From Hibiscus mutabilis (Eukaryota; Streptophyta; Magnoliopsida; Malvales; Malvaceae): a stretch of 64,000 nt of DNA. This document shows positions 1-9,975 of this stretch, piece by piece. Every line of letters begins with the position of its first letter. Positions within the stretch are counted from its first letter, which is position 1. The stretch is from the NCBI GenBank assembly GCA_019671005.1, contig CM033752.1:26110969-26174968 (forward strand). The letters run 5' to 3'. A model generated the notes under the pieces. The model ran no database searches, was not told the DNA's origin, and saw only the letters and a program-made list of their open reading frames with translations. A program made the position numbers and the translations under genes.

Positions 1-205
1 TGAAGCCACTAATTTTGCTTATACTATAGAGACTCTTGATATGTAGCATGCTAGATTAGGTCATGTGAACCTACAATCACTTAAAAAAGTCATAAAAATG
101 AAGTCAATACCTAATCTAGAAGATAATAGCTTTAAGGAATGTGAAATTTGTGTAGAAGCTAAGCATACTAAACATACTTTTAAAATAGTCTCTAAACGTA
201 GATCT
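1..205 (+). pseudogene. Copia-1 GAG-pre-integrase domain, fragment
   Basis: Translation shows the HHCC zinc-binding region that precedes Copia integrase: HARLGHVN near 47-70, then CEICVEAK near 142-165. The Trp normally before HARLGH is a TAG stop at about 43-45, a TGG to TAG change. The domain helps integrase bind element ends. The reading frame is cut at 205 by the solo LTR and resumes at 3526-3531, so this and the integrase core were one gene before the insertion. Confidence 0.85.
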
Positions 206-644
206 TGTAACCCCTTCGACCCGGCCTAGTCACAAGACCGAGCCGAACGAGCTATATTAGGTTTACCAAAGTAAACCGTGAAGAAAACTCTAAAATCACG
301 ACCATTTTTTCCTTTTTGTCTTATCTAGATTTAGGTTAATACCCTACATTTACATACATACCATGAAAGAAAACCCAACTCAATCGGGCATCGTATTGAT
401 ATCCGATTGACCATATTACAATAATAGGGACTAAAACATAAATCTACAAATTTATAAGGGTTACTTGTAATTTGCTTTACTAATCTTTAATTAGTCAGGT
501 TGTAAGCATACATGCCAAATTTTGGCTTAAAACGATCATCTGAACTTAACCAATTGCATACATAACAATCAGGGACCAAAATGCAACTTTAGAAACTATT
601 TTTTAGCTTAGCAGATGAGTCATAATATCAAATCCTTTACAAGT

Positions 645-771
645 GGTTTCGAAACCTGTACTCCAGTAGCTAAATTGGGCCTACTGGTTTCAAAACCTAG
701 GGACTGGTTTTGATACCTCCCTAGAAAATAATAGCCCCTGGTTTTGAAACCCGCCAACTGGTTTCGAAACG
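645..771. repeat. Five-copy GGTTTCGAAACC dyad cluster
   Basis: Near-palindromic 12-mers lie at 645-656 (GGTTTCGAAACC, perfect), 686-697, 706-717, 740-751 and 760-771, spaced 20-41 bases apart, inside the solo LTR. They occupy a position like that of the GTACCGGTAC dyads in the LTR at 47279-50602. Function unknown. Confidence 0.8.
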
Positions 772-1212
772 TCCCTATAGCTTTACAAAATCTGCACATT
801 CAAGACACCTTAAAACTTTTTGAATCATATCCAAGTCACCCCAACATCATTTAACACTCAAAGAAATATCATCATTGAACAATTTCAACCCTAATACTAT
901 CGAACAATCATCAAGTAATGGCAATTATGCTTCAAAGATAACTATAGGCATGCTTCCTAGAACTCGAGTAACCAAAACATAGATCGAATGCAAGATCTGA
1001 CAAACAAGCTTATTACAAATCCAAACAACAATATAAACTTGCTCAAACAAAGAATTAAGCACTCAAACCCTCCCTACAACATTCAAGCCACATTGCCTTT
1101 ATTACTACTTTAAAACCCAAACATACCTTGGTAATTCAAGTCTTGGAAATTCCCTCCTTGCTTGCTAGGCCACTTGCACTCAATCAATCTGCATTGATGA
1201 TAAAAGAGAGCG

Positions 1213-1229
1213 TAAACAATCATTGCTTA
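1213..1229 (-). other. Conserved LTR hairpin beside CACTAAG motif (solo LTR copy)
   Basis: On the minus strand this reads TAAGCAATGATTGTTTA after the start of CACTAAG. The 7-base arms pair with one G-U. It is at the same relative place as hairpins in seven other LTRs of this window, with a different stem sequence. Confidence 0.6.
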
Positions 1230-1671
1230 GTGAGGAGCACTCAAAACATAAAACGTCATCCAATGCAATTTAGAACCATTTTTAAACAATCATGCCATTC
1301 TTTCAAAACATGCACTTACTCTTTACAAAACCAGCATATTAAACCATATGCAACATGTACCATTGATTCCACAACATAATCTCTTATGCACTTCCCTCTA
1401 CTTAAGCCTTCCCATGCATAACATCCCATATGCAAAGCTTAAGGAGTAAAACATATACAAAACGCATCGTACAAATCAATCCATCACATGATACATTTAA
1501 AACATTATATTGGCTTGCAAGTGATCCATTACCATATACGTCATTTCTATAAACCATTAGTAACATCGATAACATTGGATACATGGATTTCTGAGAGATC
1601 TTGCAATCTCTTCAGCTCAATGGCATGGAGTCCTGCAACACATGCACCACCTCTACACTACAAGGCTAATC

Positions 1672-1705
1672 CTCCAACTTGGAGTACACACATTTGATGC
1701 ATCAA
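1672..1705. repeat. Adjacent palindromes in solo LTR
   Basis: CTCCAACTTGGAG at 1672-1684 and TTGATGCATCAA at 1694-1705 are perfect inverted repeats. They sit where the related LTR at 47279 has its short repeats (48947-49019) and other chromovirus LTRs have hairpin clusters. Confidence 0.65.
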
Positions 1706-3525
1706 CCTCCATAGCGCGTGGTTGGAGTAAAAGCCATCAAAGTGCTACCTCAACAACATTGGGGTTCACATGATCGGAGTAAGTACCTCTCGTACCACCT
1801 CGGCAACCACGTGCAACTTATTATAGTGCACTTTAAATCCTATGGCCGGCCAATTATATCCGATAACTTTTTCGTAACATTTTCAATTCATCACTTGCCA
1901 ATATAATCCACTTTTACAAACATACCTCACTGTTTCCATATGCATCGTTCAAATCGTTTCATCATGCATTAAACCATGCATAAGCCATGTTCATAAACAT
2001 TCTTTAAAACCTTGCATTACTTTTCAAATGCATCTAACATCATTTCATATCAATTTCCAGCATTAAACCATGCTCAATTTATGCATAAAACATGAGGTAA
2101 ACAATCATTTAACAAGTGCGTTCATAAATCATTTGCCAACCGAAATCGAGAGAGAAATCCACTCTACTAACTTTCGAGTCTTAGACCAGCGTATCAAGCC
2201 TAGTCTAGACTCCCATTAAACCTTTTCAAATCTTTGAAAAGCCATTCTTATCCGTTTCACTCACCGACAAAGCAACACCTCCCTTGCCGATGTCGAATCA
2301 AGCCTTTGGCAACTCCTTAACACCAAGATTTGCTTCCGAACTATTTTCCCCTATTTCAAACACATCATAACAGAGAATCCAATGCATTATAATGCATCCA
2401 AACTCATAGAAAACAACAATTATCACTATCCAACTATAATCCCCCCACAACACCATATCTTAACAACCAAAAACATTATCGAGTCATCTATAACCTCAAC
2501 CCAACCATTAACTACGAATCTCAACCTTCAAATAACACCAAATAACATCAAATCGACACTCAACCTAACCTTCTACCTCTAGAAATGATAATCAACCACA
2601 ACACCTCAAAATTTCTTAACTATCAACCGACCAAATTAGAGATTCACTAGATTTCGGGATTCTATCATCAAAACTCACTTCATTAACATTTTGAACATCA
2701 AAATCGAGTTACAAACCAATCCTTAACTCAGCAAAAATAGATCACTACGAATTTCTTCCACTTTTCATCATAAATCATCAATTAAACCATAAATCCGAGT
2801 TTAATTAGTTAAAACCCAACAAAAATCATATAAAATGGATCAAGAACTTGGAAATTTCAATAAATAACCTTTCATTTGAGGAGAAGAACGAATCCTTACC
2901 TCCAATGCTGATTTCCCCTTAATTGCTTGTTAAAACATGAAAATCAAGGTAGAAACAATAAGTATTTGATGTAAAATCTTTAGGAAATCAATTAGAAATC
3001 AAAACTCTATAAAATCCTGATTGTTACCTGAAGAAATTGAAGTTGGAAATACATTTGGCTGGAGAGAACTTGAGAGAAAAGAAGTTACAAAGTCAGTTAT
3101 GTGAAATTCTTTTTAAAAGCTTTATCGTGTTTAATTAATTCTCTCCACTATTTATACCTCTTAAAAACTTATCTAAAATATTTAATTAAAGGGGATAATC
3201 TAATGAAACCCTTTTGGATTATTAGCTCTTAAAGATTCAAAGTTTTGACCCATTTCCAAAACAGTCACTAAAAACAGTTTTGCAAACTTTGCGTTTTGGT
3301 CACTAACTCAAAATGTCCCATTTCCAAATTTCATTTTCCAAAATTATTTTCACCAAAATCATTTATATATTTAATAATGATTTTAGACTATTTTCCATAT
3401 TTTTATCTCCCATAAAAATATTTAATCCAATTTAAATTCCGAATTCGATTTAAATCTCTAATCCCGGTCCACCGGACCAACTAAACTATCCCCAAAACTC
3501 CTAGGCCTAAAATCGAGGCGTTATA

Positions 3526-4255
3526 GATCTGAACTTCTAGAACTTATACATACTGATCTAGCAGACTTTTGAAATTGTGAAAGTAAAGAAGGAAAACAGT
3601 ACTACATCACCTTTGTAGATGATTACTCTAGATATACAAAGTTTTGTCTCCTTAGAACTAAAGACGAAGCTGAGAACTTCTTCCTTATTTATAAGGTAGA
3701 AGTTGAGAATCAGCTTGATAGGAGAATAAAATGTGTTAGATCTGATAAGGGTGGTGAATATGATCTAATTTCCTTAAAGAGGTGTGTGAGAAGAATGACA
3801 TAATACATGAGACCTTTGCTCCTTATTTTCCTTAACAGAATGGCATCTCCAAGAGGAAAAATAGAACTTTAAAAGAGATGATAAACTCATTATTAATAAG
3901 TTATGGGTTATTTGATAACATGTGGGGGGAAGCCATTCTCTCGGCCAATCATATATTAAACCGAGTGCCTCATAAGAAATTAGACTGTACTCCATACGAA
4001 TTCTGGAAAGGTTATACACTAAATTTGTAATACTTGAAAGTGTGGGGGTGTCTGGCAAAAGTAGGTTTGCGAGACTTTAAGAAGATCACTATCGGTCCTT
4101 AAACTGTTGATGCAATGTTTATAGGGTATGCTACAAATAGTGTCGCATGCAGGTTTATGTCTTTAAGTGACTTCTTAATTTGTGAATTTAGGGATGCGAT
4201 ATTTTTTGAGGACTCTTTTCCTCATAAAAAAACCTAGATTAAATATTGAGACACA
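3526..4255 (+). pseudogene. Copia-1 integrase core, broken
   Basis: DDE integrase that would insert element cDNA into the host genome. HTDLADF (about 3550-3570) holds the first Asp, VDDYSRYTKF follows near 3616, and RSDKGGEY near 3739 holds the second Asp. The catalytic Glu, normally in NGxxERKNR, is Lys here (NGISKRKNR, codon AAG at 3851-3853). A stop follows LADF, and a frameshift lies between the second Asp and the NGISK segment. The C-terminal part continues with WGEAILSANHILNRVPHKK and the linker toward RT to about 4255. Clearly inactive. Confidence 0.85.
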
Positions 4256-4440
4256 ACGAGAAATTCATATTCTTGTTTTTCTAGTAGTTCTGTCAAGGAG
4301 ACTCTAGAGTTTGAATCAGAGCCTAGAAGAAGTAAAAGAAAAAAGTTAGCTACAACCTTTGGATGAGATTTTATAACTTTATTTATTATAAAAATTAGTG
4401 ATTTAGACACTATAAATGAACCTACAGCTTAATCTTTCCT
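4256..4440 (+). pseudogene. Copia-1 integrase-RT linker
   Basis: Degenerate stretch with EFESEPRRSKRKK-like sequence (about 4309-4347). This is the usual low-complexity basic linker between integrase and RT in plant Copia pol. Stops are present. Confidence 0.6.
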
Positions 4441-5213
4441 TTTAGACGAGGATCTAAAAACATATAATGAAGCTATAAGTTCAATCGGTGCTAGTTTTTT
4501 TAGAAGTGCCATTAATGATGAACTACAATCAATTAAGTTTAATCAAACTTGGGACTTAGTTGACTTGCCTAGAGGATCTAAACCTATCAGTAATAAATGG
4601 GTCTTTAGAATGAAACTAAGACCAGATGGGTCAATCCAGAAGTATAAGGCATGACTAGTAGTCAAAGGGTTCACTCAGAAGTTTGGTATTGACTTCTTTG
4701 ATACGTACTCTCCTATGACAAAAATCTCAACAATCCATGCCTTGTTTGTGATCGCATCCATTCATAAGTTGAATGTACATCAAATGGATGTAAAGACTGC
4801 ATTTTTGAATAGAGATCTAGACGAAGAGATATATATGGAGCAACCACCAGGTTTTGAGACACCTGGTATGGAAGGCAAAGTGTGTAGACTTAAAAAGTCT
4901 CTATATGGCCTTAAACAAGCTCCAAAGCAGTGGTACAAGAAATTCCATAAAACTATTTTAACTTTTGGTTTTATTGTTAATGAAGCGGATGCATGCGTGT
5001 ATTCAAAAATGTTTGGAACTGATTGTGTCATCATAAGCTTATACGTGGATGACATATTGATTTTTAGTACTAACATTGAATCCATTAACAAAAAAAAATT
5101 ATTGTCTACTAAATTTGAGATGATTGATTTGGGAGAGGTTGATGTGATCTTAGGAGTAAAAGTTACCAAAACTGGAAAAAGGTTTTTCTTTAAATCAAAC
5201 ACATTACATTGAG
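4441..5213 (+). pseudogene. Copia-1 reverse transcriptase
   Basis: RNA-dependent DNA polymerase (RVT_2 type). The start reads DEDLKTYNEAISS and SNKWVFRMKLRPDGS, then a TGA stop where KARLV is usual. From 4715 it is open for 165 codons: MDVKTAFLNRDLDEEIYM with the first catalytic Asp, the QPPGF and SLYGLKQAPKQW motifs, and LYVDDILIF with the YxDD active site intact near 5040-5065. It ends at a stop at 5211-5213, where the family would continue. The palm motifs survive but the gene is not translatable end to end. Confidence 0.92.
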
Positions 5214-5216
5214 AAA

Positions 5217-6007
5217 GTGTTAAAGAAATTTGACAGTTTTGATGTTAACCCTATTCGAACTCCTTATGACTTTAGTATACATCTCTTTAAGAATAAAAGA
5301 AGTAGCGTTTCCCAGGAAGAATATGTTAGAGTTATTGGAAGCCTTATGTTCTTAATGAACTATACTCGGCCTGATATTGCCTATGCAGTGAGTAGGTTAA
5401 GTAGATATACTCATAATCCTAGTGGTAAACAGTGGATTGCACTCAAACGTTTACTTAATTATTTTAAAGGTACTATTGATTGATAACTCAAGTTTGTTGG
5501 CTTTCCTTCAGTTTTAGAGGGATATTGTGAAGCCAATTGGGTTATGGATATTGATGAACTAAGCTCCACGAGTGGGTATGTCTTTACCTTAGGTGGTGCA
5601 GCGATTTCATGGAAGTCTGCTAAGCAGACTTGTATCGTACGCTTTACCATAGAGTCAGAGTTTATTACTCTTGACATAGCTGGGCAAGAAGCCGAATGAC
5701 TTAGAAATCTGTTAACAGAAATTCCTTTGTGGGAAAACCGACTCTTACCGTGTCCTTGTTGTGTGATTCACAAGCATCAATATGTGTGGAGAAGAGCCAA
5801 GCTTACAATGGTAAGAAGAGACACAAAAGCATAAGACATGAATCAGTGAGACACTTAATAAGGAACAGAGTACTCTCTTTAGAGTATGTGAAGTCAAAAA
5901 TGAACCTAGCTGGTCTGCTTACCAAAGGGTTAAGCCAGAAATTGGTTCTAGATTCATCGAGAGGGATGGGTCTAAAGCCCATGAAGAGTACTCATAGTTT
6001 ACATTAA
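5217..6007 (+). pseudogene. Copia-1 RNase H region
   Basis: Continues the RT frame after a stop: MNYTRPDIAYAVSRLSRY near 5356-5410 is the RT thumb/connection. RNase H follows with YCEANW (family YCDADW, so the first catalytic Asp is Glu) and SGYVFTLGGAAISWKS. Stops lie at 5481 and 5697, with a frameshift near 5725 before CDSQAS and SVRHLIRNRVLSLEY. RNase H would digest the RNA template. Inactive. Non-coding 3' sequence starts at about 6008. Confidence 0.85.
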
Positions 6008-6060
6008 TTACTACCTATCCCTATGATGAATAATGTACATGCCTAGGTTGAGTTTTATTA

Positions 6061-6390
6061 CTCTTAATAAATTCATAGCCAAGTTTTTGGGTGGTCTTAG
6101 TGAGAAAGATTTAATGAATTTACCAACTTTGGTTGAATAACTACTCTTAATAAGTTCATAGCCCAGTGTTGAGTGGGTAGTCCTATTGCGAAGGACTAAA
6201 TGAACTTGCCACTAGAAAGGATGAGTTTTTAACTCTTAATGAATTCAATCCCAAGAGTTCGGGTTGTTCTATTGAGAAGAACTTACTGAATTCACCGGTT
6301 AAAGAGGTTGGGTCTTTATTCTTAATGAATTCTTATCCTAGAGTTTGGGTGGTTCATTTTATAAATGAACTTGAAGAATTCACCTATTTA
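6061..6390 (+). repeat. Four tandem ~86-bp units, each a two-tier stem-loop
   Basis: Units start at 6061, 6144, 6233 and 6319 (spacing 83, 89, 86). Each has an outer inverted repeat: 6068-6076 with 6114-6122, 6152-6159 with 6200-6207, 6240-6247 with 6287-6294, 6326-6334 with 6374-6382. Each also has an inner one: 6094-6098 with 6106-6110, 6179-6184 with 6192-6197, 6266-6270 with 6278-6282, 6352-6359 with 6363-6370. Arm sequences differ between units but stay complementary, for example AGTCCT/AGGACT against GTTCATTT/AAATGAAC. They lie between the RNase H stop and the LTR, so they would be in the 3' part of the genomic RNA. Confidence 0.88.
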
Positions 6391-6447
6391 TTTGAGATGA
6401 TGAGCTTGATGAAAAGGCTCTTGATTATTTTTTGCTCTTGTTTGAGT

Positions 6448-6774
6448 GGTTTATGTGGAGATAAACCTATTAAAATAACCTACTTAAGTGAGAAAGATTA
6501 GCCACCTTCTATGAAAAAACATTGGGCTGTTTTTCTAGTACACTTACTAGAATCTTGAGGTCAGATGACTATACTTGTTTACATTTGTATATTTAGATAC
6601 ATTTGTATATTTTCTGACAAATCGAGGATTTTAGTGGATGAAGGTGTTAGTTATGTGTTATGAGTTTACCCCTATCTTAGAAAGTTCCAGATTCGTTCAC
6701 TTATCTAAGAGAAGAATCTCTCATATCACTATATATTGGTTCCAAATACGTTCATTAGTGCTTAAGCAACTAAT
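6448..6774 (+). repeat. Further stem-loops in Copia-1 3' region
   Basis: Single inverted repeats follow the tandem units: GGTTTAT/ATAAACC (6448-6467, 6-base loop), TTCTAGT/ACTAGAA (6533-6552, 6-base loop), TCTTAG/CTAAGA (6675-6710, long loop) and ATTAGT/ACTAAT (6754-6774). A direct repeat of ACATTTGTATATTT lies at about 6579-6613. Confidence 0.7.
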
Positions 6775-6850
6775 CTCTCTATTGCACTTCTTGTGGTTTT
6801 AAACTCAAATTTTTATCGCTATATGTTTTTTAAAAAATGATTCTTTCACA

Positions 6851-6862
6851 TTCGTGGGGGAT
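6851..6862 (+). other. Copia-1 polypurine tract
   Basis: TTCGTGGGGGAT directly precedes the 3' LTR start TGTTGGAG. A G-rich run at this place primes plus-strand DNA synthesis. Confidence 0.75.
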
Positions 6863-7757
6863 TGTTGGAGAATGCTCATCCCACATTGAATGAGAAACAT
6901 AGTTGGCTTGGTTTATAAAGGAACCTTGTAAGCCTTCTTTGTTGAAGAGTGATGGACTAGGCCCCTGCACGCGCGTGTCTCCACCTCCGTCGTCCATCTG
7001 TCCAGCTCAGTTCAGTTTGGTTCATGTTCGTGTGAACACTTGTCGAAGACACATCTGTGCGCGTTCTATCTTTTTATAGAAAATTTGGAAGAATTCTTTT
7101 GTAAAATGTTGAACACTGGAAAAATTATTCTCTCTAAGACTGCAGTATTTATAATATGTTAGAATGGTTTGAAATTCTGAACGTTAATGCAGTAATTAAG
7201 GGAATAATTACGAGATTGTTTAACGGATAATTAAGTTAATTATCTGGCACGTTTTTGTAAGCTATCTTTACAGCTATCCTTTAAATAGGTTTTAGTGTTC
7301 AAAACGTGTTTGAATCTAGACTGTTTCATGTCCAGATTCGATCATCATAGCAGCAGCTATTGCAGTTGTTTTTGATGAGTTTTAAATTTTGATTTAAATG
7401 GCTTAATTACAGGGTTTTAATCAGTTTTTATTTTGAATGTGTTTTTACATTTTAACCCTAATTTTCAACTATAAATAAGAGCTTTCTCAACTCATTTTCA
7501 ATCATCCGAAAATAAAAACATCTTTTAAGTTTTTCGCAATTCTTCTGAGTTCTCTCTGAGTTTTACTCATTTTCTGACCAAGAAGAGCAATACCACCAAT
7601 CTCCACTTCGAATTTTGGGTGTACAAACTTTCAAAGAGTCTGTGCTAACCTCGGGGGATGATCCGCCTATAGCAGCAACTACACCGGTTGTTTATAAGGC
7701 AATGATGCTTACCACAACACGGTTCAACTACTATTTTGATCTTTTTATTTTATTCTA
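6863..7757 (+). mobile_element. Copia-1 3' LTR
   Basis: Starts TGTTGGAGAATGCTC right after the polypurine tract. A TATA box, TATAAATAAG, lies at 7470-7479, so U3 is about 600 bp and R would start near 7500. The right end is not sharp: I see no clear terminal CA with duplication, and MULE-like coding sequence begins by about 7770, so the last bases may be lost. The 5' LTR is outside the window for comparison. Confidence 0.72.
7470..7479 (+). promoter_or_regulatory. TATA box of Copia-1 LTR
   Basis: TATAAATAAG, a good plant TATA match, about 610 bp inside the LTR. It would start the element transcript near 7500. Confidence 0.55.
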
Positions 7758-7769
7758 GTCAATGCTAAC

Positions 7770-8179
7770 GCCCGGGTTTTGTAGTATATTTATCAACGCA
7801 TGGTTGTATGGCAAATACACACATATATTATTATTGGCGGTTGCACAAGACGATAATAGAAAAACTATTCCCATCGCCTTCGCAATAGTTGAAAAGGAAG
7901 ATATCGACTCTTAAGAATTCTTCCTTACCAACTTCCGCACACATGTTCTACGTCATGTTATGCATGATAGAGATGATGGGATATGTGTTATTTCTGACAG
8001 AGGCGCGAGGATCAAATACAAAATACAGCGTATGGACCGGTCTTGCAACCTTCGATCCCCATATTTATCCTGGTACTGTTTACGCCACATTGCTACAAAT
8101 TATTTGCAAAAGTACAAGAGTGAAGATAGAAGTCTACTGGTGCTTTGAATATGTACGTCTTTCACCCTTTTTTGTTTAA
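7770..8179 (+). pseudogene. MULE transposase, catalytic part (MULE domain)
   Basis: Mutator-like transposase. Translation gives AWLYGKYTHILLLAVAQDDN and PIAFAIVEKEDIDS, the MULE domain core, then ICVISDRGARIKY and CLRHIATNYLQKY. Families normally read DGTxLYGKY; the Asp is Asn here (FINAWLYGKY). The SDR Asp is kept. A TAA stop at about 7911 and frame changes break it. Sequence from about 8150 to 8230 looks like an intron (ends TTGAATAG) or an indel before the next coding part. Confidence 0.85.
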
Positions 8180-8229
8180 TATACCTTGCATTTATTATTC
8201 TTCATTAACGATTCATCTTTTATTGAATA

Positions 8230-9110
8230 GGCCACACGTATTTTGTACATAAGATTGATGAGCTGCTTGAAGAAGTTAGAGTCAATAATTTAGGTGGCTA
8301 TAACTACCTTGTTAAAATCCCGAGGGAGAAATCGCTTCAATCATTTGATGGGGGTCATCGATATGGTCACATGACAATGAACTTGACTGAGGTGGTCAAT
8401 TCATCACTGAAGGGAGTGCGGCAATTGCCTATCACTTTCGTTGTTAAAGCGACATATTATCGATTGGCTGCCCTTTTTGTAGCCTTGGGAAAACAAGCAT
8501 TAGACTGAATGGCAGATGGCCATAGAGTCCACCAGTACCTCCTCACAAAATTGCAATCATTTGTTTCCCATTCAAATGCGATGAATGCAACATGCTTCTC
8601 TCGCGAGCAACATTAGTTATTTGTTTCAGAATATTCGAGGCCATTGGAATGCATAGAGCAAAACGCATACATGGTTGATCTAAGAGAAAGAACATAGGAC
8701 TGCAGATTCTTCCAAACATTCAAATACTCGTGTGCGCATGCCATTGCTGCTTGTTCTTCTATATGAATTCACTACATAACATTCGTTGATCCGATATACT
8801 TACATGAAACCATATTCAAGGTTTATCAATATGAGTGCCCTCCCATTAGAAATGAATGTGATCGAGATGTAGTTGATGATGAACATACAATACAACCAGA
8901 TCTTACACTACGGCGCAAATCAAAAGGTCATCCATGTTCAACACGAATTTACTACGCCGAGGATATTGTTGAACATCAAGAAAGAACCGAACAACCAAAA
9001 CTATGCACTAGATGTAGAAATATTGGACACAACAAAAGCATATTTCCTCATCGGTCAGGCCCTCGCATCTAATAATTGTACTTTTCATTGTACTACTACA
9101 TTTATCAGTT
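8230..9110 (+). pseudogene. MULE transposase C-terminal part: SWIM and zinc knuckle
   Basis: Further broken reading of the same gene. TMNLTEVVNSSLKGVRQLPI is followed by a SWIM-type zinc finger region (DCRFFQTFKYSCAHAIAAC, about 8700-8760; the usual first Cys pair is degraded) and a C-terminal CCHC knuckle, CTRCRNIGHNKSIFPH, near 9000-9060. Order and spacing match plant MuDR-type transposases. Several stops (for example after KQALD near 8506) and at least one frameshift mean no product. Confidence 0.82.
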
Positions 9111-9144
9111 AACAAAATCCCTTCGTTAAGCTTCAATTTTTTTT

Positions 9145-9722
9145 GGTTTGAAACCATTTTCAACGCGATTTTTACACCATTTGTAATGTTTGGTATGTGC
9201 CAATGTCAGCCTCAACTGAAAGATAAGTTCTAATACTACGCCTCGAAGCTAAAAAAAATACGCAAATTTTCCAATTATCTGCTCGAAAAATCCCCTCGAA
9301 CATGCCTATCACACCATTTTGGCTTGTTCTTCATGTACAAAACCAAGGTTTGGAACCATTTTTAACGCGATTTTTACGCCGTTTATAATGTCTAGTTTGT
9401 GCCAATGTCAACCTCAATTGAAAGATAAGTTATAATACTACGCCTCAAAGTTGGAAAACATATGTAAATTTCTGGTTAACATTCTAGAAAATCCCCTCGA
9501 ACATGCCTATCACACCATTTTTGGCTTGTTCTTCATGCACCAAACCAAGGTTTGGAACCATTTTCAATGCGATTTTTACCCCGTTTATAATGCATGGTAT
9601 GTGCCAATAACTGGCTCAACTAAGAGATAAGTTCTAATACTACACTTCGAAGCTTAAAAATACGCAAATTTTTCGATTAACATCCTGGAAAATCTCATTG
9701 AACATGCCTATCAGCCCATGTA
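9145..9722 (+). repeat. 202-bp tandem repeat, 2.9 copies, at MULE 3' side
   Basis: Units start with GGTTTGAAACC or GGTTTGGAACC at 9145, 9347 and 9549, exactly 202 bases apart. They share TTTTTACNCCGTTTATAATG, an AAGATAAGTT block and GAACATGCCTATCACACC. The third unit ends near 9722. They lie right after the MULE zinc knuckle and probably belong to the element's subterminal region. Confidence 0.88.
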
Positions 9723-9744
9723 GTAATGGCTCGATGTTCATTGA

Positions 9745-9975
9745 ACTCTCTATGCGCAGAAAGCGAGATACAACTCGCTATTTGCAGAAAGCTAGTTCAT
9801 TATAATAACGACCGACGATAAATTAGTCTGTCGATTCAATTTCTCGTGGAACTCGCTATATGCAGAACACGAGTTCTTTTTTCAAATTATTATAAGGACC
9901 TATCTGAAAAGTCTATCCACATCCACGTAGGACGGAAGTTACTAACTGCAGAAAGTGAGTTCTATAAACGTTTTT
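9745..9975. repeat. ACTCGC / GCGAGT dyad cluster
   Basis: Short inverted motifs recur around a TGCAGAAAG or TGCGCAGAAAG core: AACTCTCTATGCGCAG.GCGAG near 9745-9768, AACTCGCTATTTGCAG then TAGTTC near 9773-9797, AACTCGCTATATGCAG then CGAGTTC near 9850-9875, and AACTGCAG.GTGAGTTC near 9944-9962. Probably part of the MULE terminal region; element ends not found. Confidence 0.6.

Larger units (their letters stand above)
206..3525 (-). mobile_element. Solo LTR of a Tekay-like Gypsy chromovirus
   Basis: Read on the minus strand, the 3320-bp unit starts TATAACGCC (a decayed TGTAACGCC) and ends GGGGTTACA. It is flanked by a perfect 5-bp target duplication GATCT (201-205 and 3526-3530) and interrupts Copia-1 integrase exactly. 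Length, both termini and the end sequence ctaggccgggtc match the LTR at 47279-50602, so it belongs to that family or a sister. No internal region remains, which fits LTR-LTR recombination. Weak ORFs inside it are not genes. Confidence 0.92.
1..7757 (+). mobile_element. Copia-1, decayed Ty1/Copia retrotransposon (3' part)
   Basis: The order GAG-pre-integrase, integrase, reverse transcriptase, RNase H, non-coding 3' region, polypurine tract, LTR is the Ty1/Copia order on the + strand. The 5' LTR and gag lie outside the window. A solo chromovirus LTR splits the element at 206-3525. Coding regions carry stops and frameshifts, so the copy is dead. The right end is uncertain because the end of the 3' LTR merges into MULE-derived sequence near 7750-7770. 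Confidence 0.9.

Noticed and set aside
1128..2582. Several open frames of 60-83 codons
   Set aside because: They lie inside the solo LTR, show no domain or codon pattern, and would have to be LTR-encoded, which is not known for this group.
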